39,956 nucleotides of DNA from Yanghanlia caeni (GTDB lineage: Bacteria; Pseudomonadota; Gammaproteobacteria; Burkholderiales; Burkholderiaceae_B), in assembly GCA_030733815.1 (NCBI GenBank), contig JAUZQE010000025.1, forward strand, positions 1 to 39,956, given 5' to 3'. This document shows positions 25,124 through 35,474 of the stretch, in pieces. Under the pieces are notes generated by a model, which saw only the letters and a program-made list of their open reading frames with translations, searched no databases and was not told the DNA's origin. The first letter of the stretch is position 1; each line of letters begins with the position of its first letter. The translations under genes and the position numbers were made by a program.

Positions 25124-25558
25124 TTAGTGTTTCTTGGTGAGCGGCAGGCCGGCCTCGATCCAGGCGGCCAGGCCACCCTGCAGGCAGTAGACCTCTTCGA
25201 ACCCGTTTTTCTTCAGGTTCTGCACCACCCCCACGGCGGTGCGCCCGCGCTCGCAGACCACGATGATGGGCTTGTCTTTGGGCAGGCTGTTGAGCTTGTT
25301 GTTGAGGTCGGCCGCCGGCACGTTGCGCGACTGCGGCACGGCACCCGCCTTGAAGTGATCTGCGCTGCGGATGTCGAGGAACAGGCCGTCGCGGCTGTTG
25401 GCCAGCTTGACCGCGTCGTTGACGCCGAGCTGGCGTGCGCCACGGTTCAGAAAGCTGGGCAGCGCCAGCGCCACCGCCGAGGTGATGACGACGATGATGA
25501 GCAGAATGTTGGTCTGGTCGGTGAAAAAGTCCACGGTGTGTTCCGCAAAAAACGCCAA
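25124..25558 (-). CDS. Membrane-anchored rhodanese-like protein (YibN-like)
   Basis: The product is 144 residues. One membrane segment near the N-terminus (about 18-36, NILLIIVVITSAVALALPSF) precedes a rhodanese domain (about 45-140). The active-site loop is VCERGRTAV with the catalytic Cys and a short loop, consistent with single-domain sulfurtransferases. LFLDIRSADHFKAGAVPQS and VYCLQGGLAAWIEAG are family motifs. E. coli YibN has the same layout and also sits beside grxC-secB-gpsA. It probably transfers sulfane sulfur or acts in membrane protein biogenesis; the substrate is unknown. It is the first gene of this minus-strand operon. Confidence 0.9.
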   Translation of the reverse strand: MAFFAEHTVDFFTDQTNILLIIVVITSAVALALPSFLNRGARQLGVNDAVKLANSRDGLFLDIRSADHFKAGAVPQSRNVPAADLNNKLNSLPKDKPIIVVCERGRTAVGVVQNLKKNGFEEVYCLQGGLAAWIEAGLPLTKKH

Positions 25559-25626
25559 AGATGAAGGGCAGAATCAGTCGATTATAAAATGGACCCAGAT
25601 TATTAACTTCCCAGGTGATTTTTACC
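25559..25626. promoter_or_regulatory. Divergent promoter region between the rhodanese gene and gpmA
   Basis: This 68-base gap is unusually AT-rich for the window. A perfect -10 box TATAAT lies on the minus strand at 25586-25581, well placed for the rhodanese-grxC-secB-gpsA operon. On the plus strand TATAAA (25583-25588) and TATTAA (25601-25606) could serve gpmA. No convincing -35 boxes were found for either direction. Confidence 0.4.
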
Positions 25627-26376
25627 ATGTACAAACTCGTGCTCATGCGCCACGGCGAAAGCCAGTGGAATCTGGAAAACCGTTTCACGGGCTGGACAGA
25701 CGTCGATCTCACCGACACCGGACGCGAGCAGGCGCGCAAGGCAGGCGAGCTGCTCAAGGAAAAGGGCTACGAGTTTGATCTTGCCTATTCGTCGGTGCTC
25801 AAGCGGGCGATTCGCACGCTGTGGATCGCGCTTGACGCCATGGATGCCATGTACACGCCCATTGGCCTGAGCTGGCGGCTGAACGAGCGCCACTACGGCG
25901 CGCTGCAGGGCCTGAACAAGGCGGAAACCGCCGCCAGGTTTGGCGAAGATCAGGTGCTGATCTGGCGCCGTGCGTATGCCATCGCCCCCGATCCGCTTGC
26001 CGATTCCGACGAGCGCCATCCGCGCTTCGACCGCCGCTATGCGAAGGTCGACCCGGCCCTGCTGCCGGCCACCGAGTGCCTGAAAGACACGGTCGCGCGC
26101 GTGCTGCCGTTCTGGAACGAATCCATCGCGCCCGCCATCCGTTCGGGGCGCCGCGTGCTGATCTCGGCGCACGGCAACAGCCTGCGGGCCCTCATCAAGC
26201 ACCTCGACAACATCTCCGACGACGACATCGTTCACCTGAACATTCCCACCGGCCAGCCGCTGGTGTACGAGCTTGACGAACAGCTGCGCCCGATTCGCCA
26301 CTATTACCTGGGCGACCCGGCCGAGATCGAGGCCGCAATGGCTGCCGTCGCTGCCCAGGGCAAGGCCAAGAGCTGA
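25627..26376 (+). CDS. gpmA: 2,3-bisphosphoglycerate-dependent phosphoglycerate mutase
   Basis: The 249-residue glycolytic enzyme interconverts 3- and 2-phosphoglycerate. The catalytic His9 is in [10 protein letters not shown], followed by [15 protein letters not shown] and [23 protein letters not shown] is the substrate loop, and [15 protein letters not shown] carries the second catalytic His. Full length. The start at 25627 ([10 protein letters not shown]) fits the family; an ATG 12 bases upstream is in frame but adds unrelated residues. The EnvC-like gene starts one base after its stop. Confidence 0.97.
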   Translation: MYKLVLMRHGESQWNLENRFTGWTDVDLTDTGREQARKAGELLKEKGYEFDLAYSSVLKRAIRTLWIALDAMDAMYTPIGLSWRLNERHYGALQGLNKAETAARFGEDQVLIWRRAYAIAPDPLADSDERHPRFDRRYAKVDPALLPATECLKDTVARVLPFWNESIAPAIRSGRRVLISAHGNSLRALIKHLDNISDDDIVHLNIPTGQPLVYELDEQLRPIRHYYLGDPAEIEAAMAAVAAQGKAKS

Positions 26377-26377
26377 C

Positions 26378-27946
26378 ATGCATCGCGCTGCGGCTGCGGC
26401 ATTCGCGCTTGCGCTTCTGCTGGGGCAGGGCGCGGCAGCGGCCGCCGCCGCAGAAGACGGCCTGCAGCGCCAGCAGGCCGAGGCGCGCCGCGAGCGCGAC
26501 GCCCTGCGCGAACGCCTGCGCGCGCTCGAGAAGCGCATCGCCGGCAGCGAATCGTCGCGCCGCGACGTGTCGCTGCAGCTGAAGGAATCGGAAACGGCCA
26601 TTTCCGAGCTCGACCGTCGCCTGGAAGCGCTGGCTGCCGATACGCGTGCGGCGCAGGCGGCGCTCACGGATGTGCAAGCGCGCATCACCACGCAAACCGG
26701 GGTGCTGCGCGAGCGCCAGGCGCAACTGGCCGATCAGCTGCGCGCGCAGTACGCGGGCGGGCTTTCGCCCTGGGCCGCGCTGCTGTCTGGGGAAGACCCG
26801 CAAGATATTGCCCGTGAACTGGGCTATCTTGAGTATGTGTCGCGGGCACGTGCGCAGGCCGTGCGCGCGGTGCGCGAAGCGCTCGATGAACTTGCGAACC
26901 TTGAGGCCAGTGCGCGGTCTCATGAACAGGAACTCAGGCAGCTTGCCGACGAAACCACGCGCAGGCGTGCCGAGCTCGATGAGCGGCGCAAGCAGCGCCT
27001 GGCCGTGCTGCAGCGCATCGATACCGAACTGAAGACGCAGCGCGGCGAGGCCGAGCGTCTGGCCCGCAACGAACAGCGGCTGGGCGAGCTGGTCGACGCG
27101 CTGGGTGTGGCAATCGCCGAAGCAGAAGCGGCCCGACGCCGTGCCGAGGAAGCCCGCCGGGCGGCCGAAGAAAAGCGCCGGGCCGAGGAAGCACGGCTTG
27201 CCGAGGAAAAACGCCGGCTTGCCGAAGAGCAGCGGCTGGCGCAGGAACGACTGCAGGCCGAAGAACGGCGCCTCGCCCAGCAGCGCCGTGCCGAGGAGGC
27301 CCGCCGGGCGGCCGCCGCCCGCGATGCCGAAGAAGCGCGCCGCAGCGAAGAGGCGCGCAAGGTGGCCGAAGCCCGGCGTGCGGCCGAAGAGATCCGCGCG
27401 CAGCAGGGCATGCGCATTGCCGGGCGGGTGGAAGGCGTGGCGCCGGGCACGGCGGATCCGGCCCCGCAGGCCACCGGCAGCCAGGGCGCGCCAAGGGGTG
27501 CCGAGGCGCAGCGTGGCGCGCCGGCCGGCGCCGCAGTGGCGCTGGCGTCGCCCTCGCTGAACGGGCTGGCCAAGGGCCTGCCGTACCCGGTGCGCGGCGA
27601 GGTGCAGGGGCGCTTCGGCATGGAACGGCCCGAAGGCGGCACGTGGCGCGGCATCGTGCTGCGAGCGGCCGAGGGCGTGCGCGTGGGTGCCGTGGCCCCC
27701 GGGCGTGTGGTGTATGCGGGCTGGCTGAGCGGCTTCGGCAACCTGCTTATATTGGATCACGGCGAACAGTACCTTACCGTGTACGCTTACAACCAGAGCC
27801 TGCTCAAGGAAGTGGGCGACGTGGTGGCGGCGGGCGAGGCGATCGCAACGGTGGGCGCCACGGGCGGGCAGGTGGAGCCCGGTCTATACTTTGAAATACG
27901 TCACGGGGGCAAGCCGGTCAACCCCCTGTTATGGCTGGGCGGCTAG
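26378..27946 (+). CDS. EnvC-like murein hydrolase activator (coiled coil plus degenerate LytM domain)
   Basis: The product is 522 residues. The signal peptide (about 1-24) is followed by coiled coils (about 25-110 and 175-245) and a very long Arg/Glu/Ala-rich charged helix (about 250-345, repeating AEEKRR and ARR). A Pro/Ala/Gly linker leads to a C-terminal M23/LytM domain (about 400-520). That domain has RFGMERPEGGTWRGIVLRA and GFGNLLILDHGEQYLTVYAYN and lacks the zinc-binding His/Asp set, as in E. coli EnvC. Such proteins do not cut peptidoglycan but activate AmiA/AmiB amidases at the septum. The gpmA-envC-ctp order is conserved in proteobacteria. The charged helix is longer than in E. coli EnvC. 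Confidence 0.9.
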   Translation: MHRAAAAAFALALLLGQGAAAAAAAEDGLQRQQAEARRERDALRERLRALEKRIAGSESSRRDVSLQLKESETAISELDRRLEALAADTRAAQAALTDVQARITTQTGVLRERQAQLADQLRAQYAGGLSPWAALLSGEDPQDIARELGYLEYVSRARAQAVRAVREALDELANLEASARSHEQELRQLADETTRRRAELDERRKQRLAVLQRIDTELKTQRGEAERLARNEQRLGELVDALGVAIAEAEAARRRAEEARRAAEEKRRAEEARLAEEKRRLAEEQRLAQERLQAEERRLAQQRRAEEARRAAAARDAEEARRSEEARKVAEARRAAEEIRAQQGMRIAGRVEGVAPGTADPAPQATGSQGAPRGAEAQRGAPAGAAVALASPSLNGLAKGLPYPVRGEVQGRFGMERPEGGTWRGIVLRAAEGVRVGAVAPGRVVYAGWLSGFGNLLILDHGEQYLTVYAYNQSLLKEVGDVVAAGEAIATVGATGGQVEPGLYFEIRHGGKPVNPLLWLGG

Positions 27947-28013
27947 TATCGTTACTATGTCGTGGGGCGTCGCACACAGGCGCGAACCAAAACACTATGA
28001 ATCGGGTATGTGC

Positions 28014-29588
28014 ATGAGCACTCGCAGGGTACGCAGTTTGAGTCTGGTGCTGATCGGAGCGATCGGCGGAATTCTTCTCAGTGTGGGCATTACGGCTGTC
28101 GCACAGCGCGGCGAACCGTTGCCGCTCAAGGAACTGCAGCAGTTCGCCAACGTGTTTGCCGCAATCAAGGCCAGCTACGTCGAGCCCGTCACCGATGAAA
28201 AGCTCATCAACGATGCCATCAAGGGCATGTTCGACGACCTTGATCCGCATTCGGCGTATCTCGATGCCGATGCCTTCAAGGAAATGGAAGCCATCACGCA
28301 GGGCGGCTTCGGCGGCCTGGGCATCGAAATCGGCAGTGAAGACGGCCAGCCCAAGGTGATCTCGCCCATCGAAGACACGCCGGCCTTCCGTGCCGGCATT
28401 CTGGCGGGCGACCTCATCACGCACATCGATGGCAAGCCCACCAAGGGCATGACGCTCAGCGAAGCCATCAAGCTCATGCGCGGCGAGCCACAAACCAGCA
28501 TCGTGCTCACCATCAGCCGCGCCGGGCGCGACAAGCCGCTCGAGCTCACCATCGTGCGCGACATCATCAAGGTGCGCAGCGTGCGCAGCAAGATGCTGCC
28601 CAACGATATCGGCTACGTGCGCATTGCCCAGTTCCAGGAACGCACGGCACCCGATCTGGTGCGCCACCTGCGCGAACTCGGCGCAGAAAAACCGCCCAAG
28701 GCGCTGATTCTCGACCTGCGCAACGACCCGGGCGGCCTGCTCGACAGCGCCATTGCCGTGTCGTCGGCCTTTCTGCCGCCCAACGTGCTGGTGGTTTCCA
28801 CCAAGGGGCGCATTCCGTCGGCCAACCGCGAATACCACGCCAAGCCGGCCGATTACCTGCGCAATTACATGATTTCCAGCGAAGAAGACTACCTGGCCGA
28901 CGTGGTCGGCTGGGCCAAGACCGTGCCCATGGTGGTGCTGGTGAACGTGGGCTCGGCGTCGGCCTCCGAGATCGTGGCCGGTGCGCTGCAAGACCACAAG
29001 CGTGCCACCATTCTGGGCAACCGAACCTTCGGCAAGGGCTCGGTGCAGAGCGTGCTGCCGCTGGGCGAGAACACCGGCATCAAGCTCACCACGGCGCGCT
29101 ACTACACACCCAGCGGGCAGTCGATTCAGGTTACGGGCGTCACGCCCGACATCACGGTCGACGACACCCCGCAGGGCAACCTGTTCCGCCTGCCGCGCGA
29201 GGCCGACCTGCAGCGCCATCTGGTGAACGGCAATTTCGACGAAACCGCGTTGTCTGACGACGAGGACAACACCGTTGACCTGGCGCGCATGTTCGAATTC
29301 GGCGGCGACGACGACTACCAGCTGCAGCAGGCCATCAATTACCTGGAAGGCCGCCCCGTGCAGCGCAACGACCCGGCGCTGGTCGCCAAGGCCAAGACCG
29401 AACGCGAGGCGGCCCGGGCCGGCCGGGATATTCCGGCCTCCTCGTCAGGCGCCGCCGGCAGCGTGCCGGTTCCTCCCGAGAAAATGGGCTCGGGAGACGA
29501 AAAAAAAAACTCCATGAGGCGGATTGATCCGCTCAATACCGAGCGCTACCGCATCACGCCGCAGGGCATGGAACGCATCGAGCCCTGA
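28014..29588 (+). CDS. Carboxy-terminal processing protease (S41 family)
   Basis: The 524-residue secreted or periplasmic protease has an N-terminal hydrophobic segment (RSLSLVLIGAIGGILLSVGI) as signal or anchor. A PDZ domain (about 95-180) contains GGLGIEIGSEDGQPK and AGDLITHIDGKP. The S41 catalytic domain has GSASASE with the likely nucleophile Ser316 and FGKGS with general base Lys341, 25 residues apart as in Tsp/CtpA. The C-terminal tail (about 440-524) is charged and partly low-complexity. The start at 28014 is a choice; ATG 28008 is 6 bases upstream. It follows the EnvC-like gene by 67 bases and may act with it in cell-wall turnover. Confidence 0.93.
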   Translation: MSTRRVRSLSLVLIGAIGGILLSVGITAVAQRGEPLPLKELQQFANVFAAIKASYVEPVTDEKLINDAIKGMFDDLDPHSAYLDADAFKEMEAITQGGFGGLGIEIGSEDGQPKVISPIEDTPAFRAGILAGDLITHIDGKPTKGMTLSEAIKLMRGEPQTSIVLTISRAGRDKPLELTIVRDIIKVRSVRSKMLPNDIGYVRIAQFQERTAPDLVRHLRELGAEKPPKALILDLRNDPGGLLDSAIAVSSAFLPPNVLVVSTKGRIPSANREYHAKPADYLRNYMISSEEDYLADVVGWAKTVPMVVLVNVGSASASEIVAGALQDHKRATILGNRTFGKGSVQSVLPLGENTGIKLTTARYYTPSGQSIQVTGVTPDITVDDTPQGNLFRLPREADLQRHLVNGNFDETALSDDEDNTVDLARMFEFGGDDDYQLQQAINYLEGRPVQRNDPALVAKAKTEREAARAGRDIPASSSGAAGSVPVPPEKMGSGDEKKNSMRRIDPLNTERYRITPQGMERIEP

Positions 29589-29592
29589 TACG

Positions 29593-29630
29593 CCGCCGCC
29601 CGCACAGCCCCGGCGCTGCGCGGGCGGCGG
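29593..29630 (+). terminator. Strong GC hairpin after the S41 protease gene
   Basis: Arms CCGCCGCCCGC (29593-29603) and GCGGGCGGCGG (29620-29630) form an 11-base perfect stem four bases after the stop codon. No U-tract follows, so it may protect the mRNA end or act with Rho, and is not a textbook intrinsic terminator. Confidence 0.45.
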
Positions 29631-29675
29631 TGGCCTGCGGCCCGTGCAGGGCCGGGGCGGGTGTATTCTTCTGGC

Positions 29676-30443
29676 ATGAACGACGATCAGCTTCTGCGTT
29701 ACGCACGCCACATCCTGCTGGATGAATTCGGCATCGAAGGCCAGGAACGGCTGAGCGCGGCACGCGTGCTGGTCGTGGGTGCGGGTGGCCTGGGCTCACC
29801 TGCCGCGCTGTATCTGGCGGCGGCCGGCGTGGGCGAGATCATTCTGGCCGACGACGACGTCGTCGAACTCAGCAACCTGCAACGCCAGATTCTTCACCGT
29901 ACCGACACCGTGGGTCTGCCGAAGGCCGAATCGGGGCAGCGCACGCTGGCGGCGCTGAACCCCGACGTGCGGGTCGTGCCGATTACCCGGCGGCTCGATG
30001 ACGCGGCCCTCGGGCATTGGGCGGGCCGTGTCGATCTGGTGCTCGACTGCTGCGACAACTTTGCCACCCGCCACGCCGTGAACCGCGCCTGCGTGGCGAC
30101 ACGCACGCCGCTGGTGTCCGGTGCGGCAATCCGGTTCTCGGGTCAGGTCAGCGTGTTCGATCTGCGCCGCGCCGAGGCGCCCTGCTATCACTGCCTGTTC
30201 CCCGAAGGCGACGACGTCGAGGAACTGCGCTGCGCCACCACGGGCGTCCTGGGGCCGCTGGTTGGCGTGGTGGGGGTCATGCAGGCCATCGAGGCGATCA
30301 AGCTGCTGGCGGGCATGGGCGAGCCCCTGGTGGGCCGCCTGCTGTGCGTCGATGCGCTGACCATGCAGTGGCAGACCGTGCGTTATGTGAAAGACCCGGA
30401 ATGTGCGGTGTGTGGCGAGGCGGGTTGCGGTTCTGGCGCGTAA
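29676..30443 (+). CDS. MoeB/ThiF family adenylyltransferase
   Basis: This 255-residue E1-like enzyme adenylates the C-terminus of a sulfur-carrier protein (MoaD or ThiS). The nucleotide-binding motif is VVGAGGLGSP (34-43), with DDDVVELSNLQRQILH (60-75) and an RxxN-type TATP-binding region. Zinc-binding CxxC pairs are CYHC and CAVC, and RCATTGVLGPLVGVVG follows. Family similarity is good but MoeB and ThiF cannot be separated from sequence alone, and no moa or thi genes are nearby. The start at 29676 is preferred to the upstream in-frame ATG. It converges on the HAD phosphatase gene. Confidence 0.9.
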   Translation: MNDDQLLRYARHILLDEFGIEGQERLSAARVLVVGAGGLGSPAALYLAAAGVGEIILADDDVVELSNLQRQILHRTDTVGLPKAESGQRTLAALNPDVRVVPITRRLDDAALGHWAGRVDLVLDCCDNFATRHAVNRACVATRTPLVSGAAIRFSGQVSVFDLRRAEAPCYHCLFPEGDDVEELRCATTGVLGPLVGVVGVMQAIEAIKLLAGMGEPLVGRLLCVDALTMQWQTVRYVKDPECAVCGEAGCGSGA

Positions 30444-30475
30444 CCGCCTTGCGAACGCGTTTGCGTCGCCACCAC

Positions 30476-31270
30476 TCAGTAACGAACCCGACTGTGGCCG
30501 TTGGCCAGCAGCGCCCCCACCCGGTTCACCCACATGTCGACGTAGGGGCTGCGACCGTGGTGGCGTGCATTGTGCGGCGTGCCGGGGTGGTGGCTCAGCA
30601 CCGTTCGCATACCCACCTGGCGGGCGCTGCGCAGGTTGGCGAGCGTGTCGTCGACCAGCACCACCTGATGCGCCGGTACGCGTAGGCGTGCCAGCAGCTG
30701 GCGCATCATGGCCACCGAGGGTTTGCAGCGCAAGCGGCCCTGCAGACGCATGTGGTCGATGGCCCAGATCGCCTCGAATTCCTGCGTGATGCCCAGGGCA
30801 TGCAAGACCTTGCACGCATAGCTGTAGGGGGCGTTGGTGAGCACGATCTTGCGCCCGGGCAGGCGGGCCAGCATGCCGGCCAGGCCCCGCTCGGCGCGCA
30901 GCAGGGGCGTTACATCAAAGTCGTGGCAGGCTTGCAGGAAATCTGAGGCGGCGATGCCGTGGTGGCGTTCCAGACCGATGGCGGTGGCGCCGTAGCGGCG
31001 CCAGTACTCCAGGCGCAGCGCGTCGGCGCGTTCGCGATCGACGTTCAGCAGGCGCATCATGGCGTCTGACATGGCGCCATCGATGGCCTTGAAAATGCGG
31101 TGCGAGCTGTCGTGCAGCGTGTTGTCGAGGTCGAACAGCCATACGGTTTCGTGTGGCCCGGGGCGCCCGGCGGGTCGGCGCAGACTGCGCCGCGCGCGGT
31201 TGCCGCGTTTGTCGGGCGCGGCCGGCCCGCGCGCGGCGGGGGCGCGCTGCGGTATGCGGGAATGCACCAT
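30476..31270 (-). CDS. HAD-superfamily pyrimidine 5'-nucleotidase-like phosphatase
   Basis: The product is 264 residues. The first 40 residues are a basic, Pro/Ala/Arg-rich extension. The HAD core begins with WLFDLDNTLHD (nucleophile Asp47, acid Asp49). It continues with IVLTNAPYSYACKVL (motif II), the lysine of CKPSVAMMRQLL (motif III) and VVLVDDTLANLRSAR (motif IV). The cap and LHDSSHRIF motif match the SDT1/pyrimidine 5'-nucleotidase branch. It probably dephosphorylates UMP or related nucleotides. The real start may lie inside the N-terminal extension. It follows argB on the same strand after an 18-base gap. Confidence 0.87.
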   Translation of the reverse strand: MVHSRIPQRAPAARGPAAPDKRGNRARRSLRRPAGRPGPHETVWLFDLDNTLHDSSHRIFKAIDGAMSDAMMRLLNVDRERADALRLEYWRRYGATAIGLERHHGIAASDFLQACHDFDVTPLLRAERGLAGMLARLPGRKIVLTNAPYSYACKVLHALGITQEFEAIWAIDHMRLQGRLRCKPSVAMMRQLLARLRVPAHQVVLVDDTLANLRSARQVGMRTVLSHHPGTPHNARHHGRSPYVDMWVNRVGALLANGHSRVRY

Positions 31271-31288
31271 GCGCCGCGCCGGCCCGCG

Positions 31289-32684
<1,396 letters not shown>

Positions 32685-32688
<4 letters not shown>

Positions 32689-33404
32689 TGCACAGGCATG
32701 GCTTGGGCGCCGCCGGTGTCGGCGGGCGCGCCGGAAGAGTCGGATTGGGAGGCGGGTTGTTCGATTGGCGCAGGCTGCGATGAGCCGGCGGCCGGTTGCT
32801 GCACGCTTTCAGGCGAGACGATCTCGAACAATTTTACTACCTTGTTGACACCGGAGACGCCGGAGGCAACGATGCCGGCGCGTTCGCCTTCGGTGTGGGT
32901 GACACGGCCCTGCAGATAGACGATGCCGCGCTCGGTGGTGACAGAGATGGTGCGCGAGGGTACTTCCTTGGTATTGATGAGGGCGGCCTTGACCTTGGAG
33001 GTGATCCAGGTGTCGTTCGTGCGCACGCTGGTGGGGGTGACGGGACCCACGCGCAGTTCATTCACCACGCGCACGACCTTGTCGACCTTCTGTGCGGCTT
33101 CGCCGGCCTGCTGCTTGTCTTTTTCGGACGGGACATCGCCCACCAGCAGTACCTGCCCGGCGTACGAATGCGGAACGATGCGCACGGCGGGCGTTTCGGC
33201 GAAGATGCGGCGCATTTCGGCGCCGACCTTCATTTCGATGGAGGTGTCTTCGAGCTGTTCGCCGGCGGTGCGCCGGTCGGTGGCCACGACGGCGGTGGTG
33301 GCGGCGGTGCCGCCCACCACCAGCGCGCCGCAGCCCGACAGGGCCGCGAGAACGGTGAGTGCGCACGCGGCGCGAAGCAGGCGGGAAGGGCGTGTGCAGG
33401 GCAT
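32685..33404 (-). CDS. BON-domain lipoprotein (DolP/YraP-like)
   Basis: The product is 239 residues. A lipoprotein signal ends in lipobox LSGC (Cys25). Two BON domains follow: about 65-135 with EMKVGAEMRRIFAE and GQVLLVGDVPSEKDK, and about 140-205 with TWITSKVKAALINTKEVPS and GIVYLQGRVTHTEGE. The tail is Pro/Gln/Ser-rich. E. coli DolP has this layout, sits at the outer membrane inner leaflet, and supports envelope integrity and BAM. E. coli yraP also follows the yraN-diaA pair, as here. Its ATG shares one base with the stop of the SIS gene (33404), so translation is coupled. Confidence 0.92.
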
Positions 33405-33997
33405 TACAGCGTGTCTCCGAGAAGCAGGGCGTCGATGCCGTCGCACAGCGCGTGCAGCAGCAGGATATGGACTTCCTGAATGCGCATGGTGCGATCGTGC
33501 GGGACGCACAGATGGATATCGTGGCTGGTGAGCATGGCGCCGATTTCGCCGCCGCCCTTGCCGGTGAGGGCAATGACGGTCATTTCGCGGTCGTGCGCGG
33601 CCTCGATGGCCTTGATGACGTTGCCGGAATTGCCGCTGGTGGAAATGGCCACCAGGATGTCGCCCGGCTGGCCCAGCGCGTTGACCTGGCGCTCGAAAAT
33701 GGCGTTGAAGCCGTAGTCGTTGCCGACCGCCGTAAGAATGGAGGTGTCGGTGTTCAGGGCAATGCCGGCAAGGGGCAGGCGGTCGCGTTCGAAGCGGCCC
33801 ACCAGTTCGGCGATGAAGTGCTGCGCATCGGCGGCGCTGCCGCCGTTGCCGCAGGCAAGAATCTTGTTGTTATTGGCCAGTGCCGCGAACATCAGCTCTA
33901 CGGCCACGGCCAGCGGTTCGGCAAGTTCGCGTGCGCTGGCCTTGAAGGTGTCGATGGCATCGTCAAAGTGCGAAGCCAGGTGTGCGGTCATGTCCAT
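33404..33997 (-). CDS. SIS-domain protein, DiaA/GmhA-like
   Basis: The 197-residue single SIS domain has CGNGGSAADAQHFIAEL, RLPLAGIALNTDTSILTAVG, AISTSGNSGNVIKAIEAA and RIQEVHILLLHALCDGID. DiaA (DnaA initiator-associating protein) and GmhA (phosphoheptose isomerase) share this fold and are hard to separate. The overall sequence, length and the yraN-SIS-BON gene order match E. coli yraN-diaA-yraP, so I favour a DiaA-type role in replication initiation. A GmhA annotation is also defensible. The start at 33997 is the ATG of MDMTAHL. Confidence 0.85.
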   Translation of the reverse strand: MDMTAHLASHFDDAIDTFKASARELAEPLAVAVELMFAALANNNKILACGNGGSAADAQHFIAELVGRFERDRLPLAGIALNTDTSILTAVGNDYGFNAIFERQVNALGQPGDILVAISTSGNSGNVIKAIEAAHDREMTVIALTGKGGGEIGAMLTSHDIHLCVPHDRTMRIQEVHILLLHALCDGIDALLLGDTL

Positions 33998-34038
33998 AGC
34001 GGCGATTATCTCATTTTTCGATTCCGGTAAAGCGCGTT

Positions 34039-34407
34039 TTATTCCGTGAAGGCATGGGGTATCCAGTGAAGAACGCCGTTTTGCATGCAAATGACGTCGA
34101 AGCGGCAGGGCGGCGTGCGCCCCGCGAAGTGCCGGTGCGTGAGGTGCGGCAGAAAGTAGCGCGCGGCCCGCAGCAGGCGCAGCTGCTTGCGGCGGTTTAC
34201 ACTGGCGGCTGCCCCGCCGTGCCGTGCCGAACGGCGCAGGCGCACTTCCACGAACACCAGTACCGCGGCATCGCGCGCCACCAGGTCGATTTCGCCGCTG
34301 CGGCAGCGCAGATTGCGCTCGAGAATGCGCAGGCCTCTTTGTTCGAGCCACATGGCGGCGTGATCTTCGCAGCGGTGACCAGTGTGCTGGGTGGGAGACG
34401 GCGCCAT
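34039..34407 (-). CDS. yraN: YraN / UPF0102 family nuclease-fold protein
   Basis: The 122-residue product matches the UPF0102 family: TGHRCEDHAAMWLEQRGLRI, LERNLRCRSGEIDLVARD, and VFVEVRLRRSARHGGAAASV. The GEIDLV and VEVR motifs form an endonuclease-like (restriction-fold) active site. The cellular function is not established. The start at 34407 (MAPSPTQ) is the ATG nearest the conserved region. It is divergent from rsmI across 37 bases, and the SIS gene lies 41 bases downstream. Confidence 0.9.
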   Translation of the reverse strand: MAPSPTQHTGHRCEDHAAMWLEQRGLRILERNLRCRSGEIDLVARDAAVLVFVEVRLRRSARHGGAAASVNRRKQLRLLRAARYFLPHLTHRHFAGRTPPCRFDVICMQNGVLHWIPHAFTE

Positions 34408-34444
34408 GGCGATCAATTGCCTCAGATGCAGGAAACAGCCCAGT

Positions 34445-35374
34445 ATGAACGACCCGAATCCCGACACGGAAGCCCCGACGGCATGGAAACGTCTCAGTGA
34501 CCGGGTGGCGGCGCAGCATTGGCCGGCGCCCGCGCTATACGTGGTGGCCACTCCCATCGGCAATCTGGGCGACCTTACGCTGCGTGCGTGGCAGGCGCTT
34601 TCGCGCTGCGACGTGATTGCGGCGGAAGACACCCGCTCGAGCCGCCCGCTGCTCGATGCCTGGGGTGTCGACACGCCATTGATGGCGGCGCACCGGCACA
34701 ACGAGGCCGCCGCCGCGCAGGCGATCGTGCAGCGGCTGGAAGCGGGCGAGCGCGTGGCCCTGATTTCCGACGCCGGCGCACCGGCCGTGAGCGACCCGGG
34801 TGCGCGCATCGTGCGGGCGGTGCGTGAGGCGGGCTTTCCGGTGGTGCCGGTGCCTGGCGCAAGCGCCGTGATTGCGGCACTGATGGCCAGCGGCGTCACG
34901 TCCGACGAGAACCCCGCCTTCGTCTTTGCGGGGTTTGCGCCCCACAAGGGCGGGGCGCGACGCAAGTGGCTGCAGCAGTGGTGTGCCAGCCCGGCGCCGG
35001 TGCTCATGTTTGAATCGCCGCACCGTGTGCAGGCCACGGTGGGTGATCTTCTGGCTGTATGCGGCGGCGCGCGGCAGGTGACGATCGCACGCGAGCTGAC
35101 GAAACGCTTCGAACAGGTCGAGACCCTGCCGCTGGCCCAGGCGCAGGCATGGCTCAGCGAAGACGCGCATCGCAATCAGGGTGAGTTCGTGCTGATCGTG
35201 CACGAGGCGCCCGCGGCTGCGGCCGGCGCAGTGGATGAGCAGACGGCGGCCCTGCTGGATGCGCTGCTGGAAACGGTATCGGTGCGCGACGCCGCGAAGG
35301 TGGCGGCGAAGGTCAGCGGCGTGCCGCGCGACGTGCTGTACGAGCTGGCGCTGCAACGCGGTAAACGTTCCTAG
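34445..35374 (+). CDS. rsmI: 16S rRNA (cytidine-1402-2'-O)-methyltransferase RsmI
   Basis: This 309-residue tetrapyrrole-methylase-fold enzyme methylates C1402 of 16S rRNA. Motifs are YVVATPIGNLGDLTLRA near the start, CDVIAAEDTRSSRPLL, LISDAGAPAVSDPGARIV, FPVVPVPGASAVIAALMAS and ARELTKRFE. The C-terminal part VRDAAKVAAKVSGVPRDVLY is typical. The start at 34445 (MNDPNPDTE) is preferred over upstream in-frame ATGs. The gene after it is convergent (rlpA), with a 100-base gap holding a weak hairpin around 35424-35442. Confidence 0.96.
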   Translation: MNDPNPDTEAPTAWKRLSDRVAAQHWPAPALYVVATPIGNLGDLTLRAWQALSRCDVIAAEDTRSSRPLLDAWGVDTPLMAAHRHNEAAAAQAIVQRLEAGERVALISDAGAPAVSDPGARIVRAVREAGFPVVPVPGASAVIAALMASGVTSDENPAFVFAGFAPHKGGARRKWLQQWCASPAPVLMFESPHRVQATVGDLLAVCGGARQVTIARELTKRFEQVETLPLAQAQAWLSEDAHRNQGEFVLIVHEAPAAAAGAVDEQTAALLDALLETVSVRDAAKVAAKVSGVPRDVLYELALQRGKRS

Positions 35375-35474
35375 GAATGGTATGAGTGCGCCTCGCATTC
35401 AGTTCTGATCTGCGGCGCCTGCCTCCCCGGAAAGGGGCAGTCTGTTGCGTTGCAAATGCGCGCGATCGTTGCGG